Made by a program: the position numbers and the translations under genes. This document shows positions 5,890-14,286 of a stretch of DNA of 14,475 nucleotides, in pieces (the first letter of the stretch is position 1; every line of letters begins with the position of its first letter). A model generated the notes under the pieces. It did no database searches. It was not told the DNA's origin and saw only the letters and a list, made by a program, of their open reading frames with translations. Source of the stretch: CAZMVU01 sp964569295 (GTDB taxonomy: Bacteria > Hydrogenedentota > Hydrogenedentia > Hydrogenedentales > JAGMZX01); contig CAZMVU010000122.1 of assembly GCA_964569295.1 (NCBI GenBank), positions 1 through 14,475 on the forward strand, read 5' to 3'.

Positions 5890-8800
5890 TGGCCCAACCC
5901 CGTATCCTCACCTTCAACTTCCACGAACCCTACCTCGTACTCATGGCGAAGACGGGGCTCACCATCCATGCCGGCATGTATGACGAAGGCCCACTCCGCC
6001 GCGACTGGGTCGAAGCCTTCCGTCCACGGCCAGATAACATCGTACTCGTGCCCGAACGCGAATGGCGCTCGGAACTCATGGCTGGACAGTACGATGTGGT
6101 CATCGCCCAGAACGAGAACAACGCCCTCGACATTTTTCGGGCTCCCTGCCCAAAGTTGCTGTTGTGCCATAACCGGCGGCGGTTCCTTGCCGAGACCGTC
6201 CGCATCCACGACAGTGACAATCCCCAGGACGCCTACACGTATCTCCTCGAAAAACTCCAGGTCTTCTTCGAGTTTATCTTTATCTCCGAATCCAAGCGCG
6301 CCGACTACGGCATCCCCGGCCGCGTCATCCTCCCCGGCATTGATCCCGACGACTACGGCGGCTGGACGGGCGAAGAGCGGATCGTACTTCGGGTCGGCAA
6401 CTGTATGCGCGAGCGTAACCTTATGTTTGATGTCGACTTCCAAGAGCGTGTCGTCGCCGATTTACCCAATCGTGTGCTCGGCGCAAACCCGCTTATTCCC
6501 GACTCGCGCCCGGCAGATTCCTTCGACGCCCTCAAGACCGCGTACCGCACGGCACGCTGCCTGCTCCACGTCAGCCGCGAAGAATACGAAGACGGCTACA
6601 ACCTCGTGACCCTCGAAGCTCTGGCCACCGGCACGCCGGTGGTGTCGCTCGCCAATGCGACCTCGCCAATAACGGACGGGGTCGACGGCTTTCTATCCAG
6701 CGATGCCGGCGAACTCAACGCACGCTGCCGCCAACTGCTCGACGACCTCGATCGCGCGCGCACTATCGGCGAGCACGGCCGCGAGATGGTCGCCCGCAAG
6801 TTTCCCATCGCGGCTTTCACGGAGCAATGGCGCGAGGCCATCTTCACCGCGGCAGAGAAAAGCATCCGCCACATTCCGCGCAACCACACCACCACCGGTG
6901 CCACAACCGAAACCGAAGCCGGTCCAGCCGGCGAACCCGAGGGCAACCTGCTCCTGCATTACGCGGCCTCACCCATGACCACCGGCCGTTATTTCGAGCG
7001 TGCTCTGCGCAAACGCTTCCACATCATAACCGCCGGCTTGCGTGTGCCGGAAGATGTCTACCCGCTATGGGGGTTCGACAGTCAACCGCCTCCTTATCCA
7101 CCCCACGACATCGATCTGCCCCTCGAGGCGGATTTCAATACCCTGCTGCAAGGCGTGCCGAAAGATTTCGATCCGGACTTCTATTTGTGGATCGACTCGG
7201 GACCGAAAACCGTCTTGCCCGGCACCGCCGGATACCCGAAGCTCAAGGCGTGTTACCTCATCGACACCCACATCGCCCCCGATCTCCGCCTCGAAATGGC
7301 CCGCCACTTCAACATCACTTTTCTTGCCCAGAAAGCCCAGGTCAAACCATTCCAACAGGCGGGCATCAAGCATGCCCTCTGGATACCCCTGGCATGCTGT
7401 CCCGAGCTTCACGATCTCCCCGAAATGCCGCGCACGTACGATATCGCCTATGTCGGCAGCTTCAGCACCGAGGAAGACAGCCGCCGCCAGCAATTGCTCA
7501 ACACCGTGGCCGCGCGCTACCCGAATCATTACATCGGCCGTGCATGGCCACACGAGATGGCGCGCATCTATGCCCAGGCGAAGATTGTCGTGAATACGTG
7601 CGTCAATGAGGATGTCAACATGCGCGTCTTCGAGGCCTTGGCGGCCGGCGCACTGCTCATTACCGACCCGGCCGTCGGCCTCACCGATCTGTTCCGCGAC
7701 CGTGAACACCTTGTGATCTACCAAAGCAGTTCCGAACTTTTTGACCTCATCGATTACTACCTTACCCACGAAGACGAACGCCACCGCATCGCCATGCAGG
7801 GACAAGAGGAGGTGCTCGCCGCGCACACCTACGATCACCGCGTGGAATCCATGATACGCCACATCCATACCCGCTTCGGGCCCGTCGCAAGTAAACCCGA
7901 AATTGCGTACGACGCGGCCAACTACTACGAATGCGCGCGTCCGGAACTTCTCCCATTCGTTCCCCGCAATGCGCGCCGCCTGCTCGATGTGGGCTGTGCC
8001 TCAGGGCACTTCGGCTGCATGGTAAAGAGCCACACCAATATCGAGGAAGTCGTCGGGGTCGAATTGGTGGAACATGCTTACGAAAAATCCAGGCGTGTCC
8101 TCGACCGTGTTTTTCTGGGCGATCTCGAAACCATGGACCTGCCCTATCCCGACGACTACTTCGACTGTATTACCTGCGCGGATGTTCTCGAGCACATGAT
8201 CGAGCCCGGCGCCGTCCTGAAAAAGCTGCGCCGCATGCTGAGCCCCGAGGGAATTCTCATCATTTCGATCCCCAATGTGCGCTACCACGCTATCTTCTCC
8301 ACCATCACAAGCGGCCGCTTCTCCTACATGGACCGCGGCATCCTCGACCGCACACACCTGCGTTTCTACACGCGGGAAACCCTTCGCGACATGCTCACCC
8401 AGGCCGGCTTCGACGTGATCAAGCTCGCGCCTTTGAGCTGCGCCACCGAGGATCAGGCGCCCCGTGATGCCGATGGCAATCTCCGGTTCGGCCATGTCTT
8501 CTTCGATCAACCCGATGCACAAACCTATGAAGACCTGCGCACCTACCAGCACGTTGCTCTGGCGGCCAACCCCAACGTGGACCGCCTTGCCGGCGCACGC
8601 GCGGCACTCGAGGAAGGCGACGTCTCCACGGCCATCGACCTCGCCGAGAACGCCTGCGCGGTTGATGAGGCCGAGCGGCGGCGTATTCTCGCCAAGGCTT
8701 GCGCCCGGTTGGGCCAGGTGGACCGGGTCATCACACACTTCGAGGCGGCGCGCCAACACAAGCCCGATGATCTGGAACTCGCGGGCGAATACGGCATGGC

Positions 8801-9245
8801 GCTTATTGCCATAAACCGGATTGCCCAGGCACAGCCCCTGCTCGAGCAAGCACTCGCCGCCCACCCCGGCAATGCACGCTTTACGGGCGCACTCGGCCTG
8901 ATCGATCTCTCCAACGGCAACCACGACTCCGCCTACACCCGCCTGCGCGCCGCCCTCAACGCGAGCTTCGAGCACCGCACACTTGTCGCTCCTTTTATCA
9001 GTGCTGCCGAGGCCGCTGGCCGCGCCACCGACGCCGAAGATCTGGTGCATGCATTCGCGGAATTCTATCCGGGCGACATCACACTCGCGTGCAGCTATGC
9101 CCGCCTTCTGGCACTGCTCGGCCGCCGCGGCGATGCCCGTGAACGCCTCGCCCTGGCCCTCACCCTCGACCCGGAAAACGAAGAGGCCCAAACGCTCCTG
9201 GCGGAAATCGACGCCGTGCAACAGGATCAGCCGGAGTCCACATGA
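5886..9245 (+). CDS. Four-domain GT4-like/CgeB-like glycosyltransferase, methyltransferase and TPR protein
   Basis: A 1119-residue multidomain protein. Residues 1-325 resemble a GT-B glycosyltransferase of the GT4 type: DGYNLVTLEALATGTPVV at 236-253 is the donor-binding E-x7-E region, with Asp in the first position. A Thr/Pro/Glu-rich linker follows (326-353). Residues 355-670 form a second GT-B unit of the CgeB (Glyco_trans_1_2) type with NMRVFEALAAGALLITD at 578-594. Residues 680-870 are a SAM methyltransferase with LLDVGCASG at 699-707 and a DVLEHM segment. Residues 900-1117 are helical TPR-like repeats. There is no signal peptide, so it is probably cytoplasmic. The enzyme could add two sugars and methylate one, with the TPR part holding the protein acceptor; this is inference. 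Its ATG overlaps the previous stop by 4 bases and I see no Shine-Dalgarno, so translation should depend on coupling. ATG 5889 is an equal alternative start. Confidence 0.88.
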   Translation: MMAQPRILTFNFHEPYLVLMAKTGLTIHAGMYDEGPLRRDWVEAFRPRPDNIVLVPEREWRSELMAGQYDVVIAQNENNALDIFRAPCPKLLLCHNRRRFLAETVRIHDSDNPQDAYTYLLEKLQVFFEFIFISESKRADYGIPGRVILPGIDPDDYGGWTGEERIVLRVGNCMRERNLMFDVDFQERVVADLPNRVLGANPLIPDSRPADSFDALKTAYRTARCLLHVSREEYEDGYNLVTLEALATGTPVVSLANATSPITDGVDGFLSSDAGELNARCRQLLDDLDRARTIGEHGREMVARKFPIAAFTEQWREAIFTAAEKSIRHIPRNHTTTGATTETEAGPAGEPEGNLLLHYAASPMTTGRYFERALRKRFHIITAGLRVPEDVYPLWGFDSQPPPYPPHDIDLPLEADFNTLLQGVPKDFDPDFYLWIDSGPKTVLPGTAGYPKLKACYLIDTHIAPDLRLEMARHFNITFLAQKAQVKPFQQAGIKHALWIPLACCPELHDLPEMPRTYDIAYVGSFSTEEDSRRQQLLNTVAARYPNHYIGRAWPHEMARIYAQAKIVVNTCVNEDVNMRVFEALAAGALLITDPAVGLTDLFRDREHLVIYQSSSELFDLIDYYLTHEDERHRIAMQGQEEVLAAHTYDHRVESMIRHIHTRFGPVASKPEIAYDAANYYECARPELLPFVPRNARRLLDVGCASGHFGCMVKSHTNIEEVVGVELVEHAYEKSRRVLDRVFLGDLETMDLPYPDDYFDCITCADVLEHMIEPGAVLKKLRRMLSPEGILIISIPNVRYHAIFSTITSGRFSYMDRGILDRTHLRFYTRETLRDMLTQAGFDVIKLAPLSCATEDQAPRDADGNLRFGHVFFDQPDAQTYEDLRTYQHVALAANPNVDRLAGARAALEEGDVSTAIDLAENACAVDEAERRRILAKACARLGQVDRVITHFEAARQHKPDDLELAGEYGMALIAINRIAQAQPLLEQALAAHPGNARFTGALGLIDLSNGNHDSAYTRLRAALNASFEHRTLVAPFISAAEAAGRATDAEDLVHAFAEFYPGDITLACSYARLLALLGRRGDARERLALALTLDPENEEAQTLLAEIDAVQQDQPEST

Positions 9246-11020
9246 AACCCGCCCGCGCATGGAAAGACGACCTGGCCGCCACCGCACCCGACCCGCGAAT
9301 CGTGGTCGAGCCCGGCCGCCGCGGCAAGCCCACGTTGCGCGTGGGCGACCTCTACCTGCATTCCCGTTACGACCCCGCGCGCGAGGCCAACCAGCTCATT
9401 GAATCCGCACAGCTCGATACTGGCCGCCCCATCCTCGTAGGAGGATTGGGGCTCGGATACCATGTGCAGGCACTGCGCGCCCGCGGCGCCGAGGTGTTTG
9501 TCATCGAGCCCGACGCCAACGTGGCCCGCGCCGCTATCGTCGCGGGACCCATGGCCGGCGATGACACCCCGCTTTGGATCGGCGACATTGAAGCGGTGGC
9601 GCAGGAGGAAGAATTCCGCAAACTCGCCACCCGCATGCCCCAGCTACTATTGCACCCGCCCACCACCCGCCTGCACCCGCAATTCGCCGACGCCGTGCGC
9701 GCGGCCCTCGCACGCGCTGCGCTGGGCAATACACACCTGAGTGTTGCTGTGGTCGGCCCCATGTATGGCGGCTCGCTCCCCATCACCAAGTACCTCGCCG
9801 ACGCCTTTACCGGCCTTGGCCACCGCACGCTCCATGTCGACAATGCCACCGGTTGGCCCCTCTACGAGGCCACCACGAACTCCGTGCGCAATGAGACCAT
9901 CCAAGGCCAACTCACCAACATGCTCACCAACTTCCTCGGTGAGTGGAGCTTCACCCGCGTGGCCGAGTTCCAGCCGGACATCTGCATCGTCATGGCCCAG
10001 GCGCCCACCGGCAAAGACTTCGCCGCCCGCCTGCGCAAACGCGGCATCGTTACCGCGTTCTGGTTCGTCGAGAACTGGCGCCACATGCCCTACTGGAAAC
10101 AAGTCGCCCTCGAATACGACTACTTCTTCCACATTCAGCCGGGCGTCTTCGAACAGGAACTCGACGCGATCGGCTGCGTGAACCATGCCTTCGTACAAAC
10201 CGGTTGCGACCCGAAGGTCCATCGTCCCGTCGATCTCACCACGGAGGAAGCGGCAGAATACGGTTGCCATCTGTCATTCGCCGGCGCCGGCTACCCCAAC
10301 CGCAACAACCTGTTTCGCGGGCTCACCGACTACGACTTCAAAATCTGGGGCGTGAACTGGACCGACCCCGCACTCGCCCCACTCCTCCAACGTCCCGGCC
10401 AACGCTTCAACACCGAGGAATTCATGAAGATGGTCGCCGGCGCCACGATCAACCTCAACCTCCACGCGAGCACACGCGCGGAGGGCGTCGATCCCAAGTG
10501 CGACGCCGTCAACCCGCGCGTCTTCGAGATCGCCGCCGCGGGCGGTTTCCAACTTTGCGACCCGTGCCTCGGGATCGAGAACCACTTCGACCTCGAGCAC
10601 GAGCTGCCCACCTACACCGACCTCAAGTCGCTCCGCGCCCAGATCGACTACTACCTGGCGAATCCGGACACCCGGCGCACTGTCGCCCAGCGTGCGCAGG
10701 AACGCGCCTTGCGCAACCACACCTACACCCAGCGCGCCCAGCAAATGCTCGATCACATCCTCGCGCGCCATGGCGCCGCACTCCTGAAACGCGGCGTGAA
10801 AGTGCACCGAACTATTGGTGAGATGGCGGAAAAAGTCGGCGCCCACACACAACTCGGCAGCTACCTCGCACAGTTGCCGCCAAACATGCTCTTCACCCAC
10901 GACCACATCAAAGAACTGTTGCCGCTGGGCATTGCGCGGGACACCTACCCCGCGCGGCTCTTCACCTACATGACCGAGGTGCGCGGAATCGCCGAAAAAC
11001 TCTTCAAGGAGAAACGGTGA
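9242..11020 (+). CDS. CgeB-like glycosyltransferase with MAF-like N-terminus
   Basis: A 592-residue protein with two visible parts. The N-terminal 150 residues carry LHSRYDPAREA followed by ILVGGLGLGYHVQAL (64-78) and VFVIEPD, a Rossmann-like pattern seen at the start of MAF (motility-associated factor) flagellin glycosyltransferases and related proteins. From about residue 167 (SVAVVGPMYGGS) it becomes a DUF3880/CgeB-type GT-B glycosyltransferase. It includes a WGVNW segment, an INLNLHAS segment and NPRVFEIAAAGGFQLCD at 424-440, with Glu429 in the donor-binding position. A further helical stretch runs from about 510 to the end. There are no membrane segments. The ATG overlaps the previous stop (ATGA), with a weak GGAG five bases upstream. 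It probably transfers a nucleotide-activated sugar to flagellin or to a growing glycan; acceptor and sugar are unknown. Confidence 0.88.
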   Translation: MKPARAWKDDLAATAPDPRIVVEPGRRGKPTLRVGDLYLHSRYDPAREANQLIESAQLDTGRPILVGGLGLGYHVQALRARGAEVFVIEPDANVARAAIVAGPMAGDDTPLWIGDIEAVAQEEEFRKLATRMPQLLLHPPTTRLHPQFADAVRAALARAALGNTHLSVAVVGPMYGGSLPITKYLADAFTGLGHRTLHVDNATGWPLYEATTNSVRNETIQGQLTNMLTNFLGEWSFTRVAEFQPDICIVMAQAPTGKDFAARLRKRGIVTAFWFVENWRHMPYWKQVALEYDYFFHIQPGVFEQELDAIGCVNHAFVQTGCDPKVHRPVDLTTEEAAEYGCHLSFAGAGYPNRNNLFRGLTDYDFKIWGVNWTDPALAPLLQRPGQRFNTEEFMKMVAGATINLNLHASTRAEGVDPKCDAVNPRVFEIAAAGGFQLCDPCLGIENHFDLEHELPTYTDLKSLRAQIDYYLANPDTRRTVAQRAQERALRNHTYTQRAQQMLDHILARHGAALLKRGVKVHRTIGEMAEKVGAHTQLGSYLAQLPPNMLFTHDHIKELLPLGIARDTYPARLFTYMTEVRGIAEKLFKEKR

Positions 11021-12693
11021 TGCGCATCCTCGTGGTGCAAACAACGCGCATGGGCGATGTGATTCAGACCACGCCGCTGATCAGCGCCGTGCGCATGCGC
11101 TACCCCGGCGCCCACATCACCGTCATGGTCCGCCGCATGGGCAAGGCCGTCGCCGAACGCCACCCCGATGTCGACGACATTCTTGTCTACGACGAAGACC
11201 AACTGTATCTTGACCTCGCCGCCGGCGATTCCGATCGCCTCCTCCATGCCTATGAAATCGCCGATGAACGCGTCCAGCAATTACGCGCCGAACATTTCGA
11301 CCGCGCCTACAACGTCACCCACAGCTTGTCTTCGGCCATGCTCCTCAAACTCGCAGAGATTCCCGAGGTTGTGGGCGCACACCTCACCGATGACTGGACC
11401 TTCGTATTGCGCGCGGACTGGGCCCCGTACTTCTTTATGAGTGTGCTCCACCGCGAATTCAACGATCTCAACCTCGTCGACATCACGCGCCACTTCGAGC
11501 CCGAGGCCGACGCGCGCCAACTCCGCTTCAATATCCACGCCGCCGACCGCGCCCAGGTCGAGGCCCTGTTGAAAGAACGCGGCATCACGCCGGACGACGC
11601 CCTCTGCTGCATGCAACTCGGCGCAAGCGAAGAGAACAAACGCTGGTTCGAGGCGCATTTCGCCGATCTCGCCCGCATGCTCCACGACAAACACGGCCTT
11701 CGCATCGTGCTGGTCGGTGTGCAGGAAGAAGCGCCCCTGGGCGATGTCTTCGAACAGCACGCGCCCGGCCTCGCCGTCAAGCTCTACGGCGAAACCAGCA
11801 TCCCCCAGCTTGCGGCACTTCTCGAGCGCGCTCGTATACTCGTCACGAACGACACCGGCACCATGCACATCGCCGCCGCCGCCGGCTGCCCGGTCACCCT
11901 GGTCTCCGTCGGCCACGTACACTACCGCGAGACGGGCCCCTACGGCGAAGGCCACTGCGCCATCGAGTGGCGGCGCGCCGACCTCGGGTCGGGCTATCGC
12001 GTACCCACGGGACTCGAAGAACGCAGCCTCGTGCAACCCGGCCACGTGCTGCATGCGGTCGAGGCTACCCTGGCATTCCAGGCGCCGGGCGACATCGTGC
12101 AAATCAACGAAACGCCCGATCTCGAGGAAATAGACCTCTACCTTACACGCTTCGCACCCGATGGCTGCCTCGCCTACTATCCGCTCCTGCGCCGGCCCCT
12201 GCTCCGCCGCGATTTCGTGCGCACGGCCTACCGCTTCATGTGGCTCGCTACCATGGACCACTACTACCGCATAGCGGACGAACAGGCCAGCATGGAAGCG
12301 CTCCTGTCCTGCTATGAAGGTCCCGATGCCGAGACACGCACAGCATGGGCGGACGAACTGGCTGCGAACTTCTCCGCGCTCGCGGACCTTGCCCAGCGCG
12401 GGATCGACGCGACAAACGCCCTCCTCGAACACTTGCACAGCCAAGGCAGCATGAGCGCCGCGAGAGACATGGTCACCGCGCTCATGAAGCTCGACGAACA
12501 AATGCGCATTCACAGTGAGATGCACCCCGCCTGCCGCCCGCTTATCGTCGTAGCACGCCACGAACGCGACAACCTCGAGGGCGCCGACCCCATCGTCCTC
12601 GCGGAAACCACCCGCACCATCTACGACGCCTGCCGAAACCGCGCCCAAATCTTCACGCAGAAGGCCTACCGTCTGGCATCGGCGCGGGCGTAA
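11020..12693 (+). CDS. Glycosyltransferase family 9 (heptosyltransferase-like) with C-terminal extension
   Basis: A 557-residue GT9 protein, the ADP-heptose transferase family (WaaC/WaaF). The N-terminus RILVVQTTRMGDVIQTTPL has Asp13 in the GxD position used as catalytic base in heptosyltransferases. TNDTGTMHIAAAAGCPV at 276-292 is the nucleotide-sugar binding signature. GT9 enzymes usually have about 320-370 residues. Here the catalytic region ends near 350 and is followed by about 200 mainly helical residues (segment LYLTRF onward) that I cannot assign. I chose the ATG at 11020 with AAGGAG (11006-11011) 8 bases upstream; GTG at 11017 is the alternative. The start overlaps the preceding TGA by one base. 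It is last in the operon and converges on the next gene 23 bases away, with no hairpin or T-run between. Possible roles are adding heptose-like sugars to flagellin or to a cell-surface glycan. Confidence 0.9.
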   Translation: MRILVVQTTRMGDVIQTTPLISAVRMRYPGAHITVMVRRMGKAVAERHPDVDDILVYDEDQLYLDLAAGDSDRLLHAYEIADERVQQLRAEHFDRAYNVTHSLSSAMLLKLAEIPEVVGAHLTDDWTFVLRADWAPYFFMSVLHREFNDLNLVDITRHFEPEADARQLRFNIHAADRAQVEALLKERGITPDDALCCMQLGASEENKRWFEAHFADLARMLHDKHGLRIVLVGVQEEAPLGDVFEQHAPGLAVKLYGETSIPQLAALLERARILVTNDTGTMHIAAAAGCPVTLVSVGHVHYRETGPYGEGHCAIEWRRADLGSGYRVPTGLEERSLVQPGHVLHAVEATLAFQAPGDIVQINETPDLEEIDLYLTRFAPDGCLAYYPLLRRPLLRRDFVRTAYRFMWLATMDHYYRIADEQASMEALLSCYEGPDAETRTAWADELAANFSALADLAQRGIDATNALLEHLHSQGSMSAARDMVTALMKLDEQMRIHSEMHPACRPLIVVARHERDNLEGADPIVLAETTRTIYDACRNRAQIFTQKAYRLASARA

Positions 12694-12716
12694 TTCTTCG
12701 TCTTTTGCCGTGTGTC

Positions 12717-14135
12717 CTACCGGAATCGCAGCGCATAGACATCCGCGTCGCTCAGGGTGAAGCGCAGGCGCACCGGCGTGCCCGCGAGTTCCTCGAGTTC
12801 GCTTTTGCCCTGCCACGCCACGGGCCGTTCCAGGTCGTCCCCGAAGATGACGTCGCAGTCCTCGAGGCCGTACCCCGGGATGGGCTTACCGTCGGCATCC
12901 TGTATTTCGCAGCGGATGCTGCCGGCGGCGCTCGTCGCGCAGTTCAGCACCAGTTGCGTTTCGGCGGCATCGCTGTTAACAGCAGGGTCATCGGCGAAGA
13001 TGATCGGCTTCGTGGTGAACGAGCCTTCTGCCGCCTTCGCGTGTACCGATACGAAACCATCCATGCGGATGCTGTGGCGGCGCAGTTTGCACGGGCCGAC
13101 GTAGTAGCCTTCCGTGCTGTAGACGCTGAGTTCGTCGGGCGCGTCCTCGATGTGGGACTTGGTCTGCAGGATGCCCCACGCCGGCATGTTGTTGCGGTTG
13201 ACCCAACGCGATTCCTGAAGCCCCGGCCGGATAAACGCCTCCAGCCAGCGATGCCAATGCTCCCCGTCGCGGCTGGTCATGAATACGCCGTCGGATACGC
13301 CGGGCTTCTCATGCAAACCAAGGTCACGGCCGGGCACAAACCGCTTGGGAAATCCCATGAAGATGTGGGGTGCGCGGAAGTACGCCGTGATGGCGTTGGT
13401 GTAGAGGTGCTCCGGCGGCGCATCGCCATAGTCGACGTAGTGCGGTTCCGTCCACTGGAGGAAGTCCTCCGATGTACACGTCATGATGTCGCGCACCCCG
13501 TCCTTGAATCCGCGATGGAAATCGACGTAGCGCTTGCGGTGGGTGTCATAGAAGGCGAGATTCTGGGAGTCGAAGGCGCCCTCGGTAATGACAGGGTCTT
13601 CCTGAATCAGCGACCACTGGATAGCGTCCGGGGATTGAAAAGCGATGAGCCCCCCCTCCGCGCGGGCGATGGCTTTGTATTGCGCTTCCGGAGGACACGC
13701 TGGATTCGTGTCCTTGAACGGCGCGAAATTGTGCGAGCCAGGACCATCCCAGATAATGTTGTTCGCCGTCGAGCCTTCGTACTCGACCAAGCCGAGATCG
13801 GGCTTGGTCCAGGTAATACCGTCCTTGCTCTCGGCATAGCAGACACGCTCCCCGCCGGACTTCTTGGTCTCGAGATCATAGTTCGCGCCACGGTAGTACA
13901 TGCGGAAAAGGTCGCCATCCTGGAAAACCGTAACATAGCAGGAGGTGTTCCCCTCCCAGGGCGCATCGTACACGATGGCCACGTTGCGCGCCGTAGGTTC
14001 GTGCAGCAGCAGCTCCACGTTCTCCATCGATTCGATGAGATAATCGTCGACCATGGGTTCAAGGCGCGAGCCGATATCAATAGGTTCGGCGGTGACCGTC
14101 GTTAAGAGCAGGGCGGAAGTCAATAGAACGCTCAT
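12717..14135 (-). CDS. Exported propeller protein, glycosyl hydrolase-like (function unknown)
   Basis: A 472-residue protein of a family frequent in Planctomycetes, Lentisphaerae and Hydrogenedentes genomes, often labelled glycosyl hydrolase or hypothetical. Family phrases recur along it: MVDDYLIES near the N-terminus, PWEGNTSCYVTVFQDGDLFR, YYRG, CYAESKDGITWTKPDLGLVEY, FDSQNLAFYD, LYTNAITAYFRAPHIFMGFPKRF, SDGVFMTSRDGEHWHRW and a C-terminal beta-sandwich ending LRFTLSDADVYALRF. The SxDGxxW-type repeats suggest blades of a GH32/GH43-like five-bladed propeller. No activity is established to my knowledge. The N-terminus MSVLLTSALLLTTVTA is a short hydrophobic signal-like sequence, so export is likely. 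I chose the ATG at 14135 because AAGGA lies 8 bases upstream. The ATG at 14165 adds ten residues with Lys-Arg, giving a better signal-peptide n-region but no ribosome binding site. The gene is monocistronic here and convergent with the glycosylation operon. Confidence 0.85.
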   Translation of the reverse strand: MSVLLTSALLLTTVTAEPIDIGSRLEPMVDDYLIESMENVELLLHEPTARNVAIVYDAPWEGNTSCYVTVFQDGDLFRMYYRGANYDLETKKSGGERVCYAESKDGITWTKPDLGLVEYEGSTANNIIWDGPGSHNFAPFKDTNPACPPEAQYKAIARAEGGLIAFQSPDAIQWSLIQEDPVITEGAFDSQNLAFYDTHRKRYVDFHRGFKDGVRDIMTCTSEDFLQWTEPHYVDYGDAPPEHLYTNAITAYFRAPHIFMGFPKRFVPGRDLGLHEKPGVSDGVFMTSRDGEHWHRWLEAFIRPGLQESRWVNRNNMPAWGILQTKSHIEDAPDELSVYSTEGYYVGPCKLRRHSIRMDGFVSVHAKAAEGSFTTKPIIFADDPAVNSDAAETQLVLNCATSAAGSIRCEIQDADGKPIPGYGLEDCDVIFGDDLERPVAWQGKSELEELAGTPVRLRFTLSDADVYALRFR

Positions 14136-14177
14136 CGTCTGGTTCCTTTTCTGCCATGCAGGCATAGGTAAAACGGA

Positions 14178-14207
14178 ATCTTATGGTACAGACCACCGGC
14201 CTTTCAA
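14178..14207 (-). promoter_or_regulatory. Weak promoter candidate for the propeller gene
   Basis: On the minus strand TTGAAA (complement of 14202-14207) is followed by CATAAG after 16 bases (complement of 14180-14185), or by TAAGAT after 18 (14178-14183). Transcription would begin near 14171. That would leave almost no leader for the ATG at 14165, which favours the start at 14135. The matches are moderate and chance occurrence is possible. Confidence 0.3.
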
Positions 14208-14220
14208 TCCGGCATACGTC

Positions 14221-14243
14221 ATCCCACGGGCTGCCTGTGGGAT
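14221..14243. repeat. Quasi-palindrome upstream of the propeller gene
   Basis: ATCCCAC at 14221-14227 pairs with GTGGGAT at 14237-14243. The inner GGC/GCC (14229-14231/14233-14235) continues the symmetry, so the whole element is nearly palindromic. It abuts a second hairpin at 14243. It may be an operator, an intergenic repeat unit, or part of the 3' end of the gene to the right. No T-run follows on either strand. Confidence 0.4.
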
Positions 14244-14258
14244 CGCACCGTAGTGCGA
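14243..14258. repeat. 6-bp hairpin (CGTA loop)
   Basis: TCGCAC at 14243-14248 pairs with GTGCGA at 14253-14258 around a CGTA tetraloop. It directly follows the palindrome at 14221-14243 and precedes GACAG-G-CTGTC at 14266-14276, giving three palindromic units in about 55 bases. It resembles the hairpin-rich stretch at the left edge of the window. Confidence 0.4.
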
Positions 14259-14286
14259 GATTGCGGACAGGCTGTCGTCTCCCGGC

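Noticed and set aside
8001..9287. 428-codon minus-strand open frame
   Set aside because: It is the antisense shadow of the methyltransferase and TPR parts of the 1119-residue gene; its low-complexity Gly/Val/Ala composition has no recognisable motif.
11281..12816. 511-codon minus-strand open frame
   Set aside because: It is antisense to the GT9 gene, which carries clear heptosyltransferase signatures; the product has no coherent domains and the frame runs into the convergent gene.
12705..14105. 466-codon plus-strand open frame
   Set aside because: It is antisense to the propeller gene, whose SxDGxxW repeats and family phrases are clear; no ribosome binding site or known motif supports the opposite frame.
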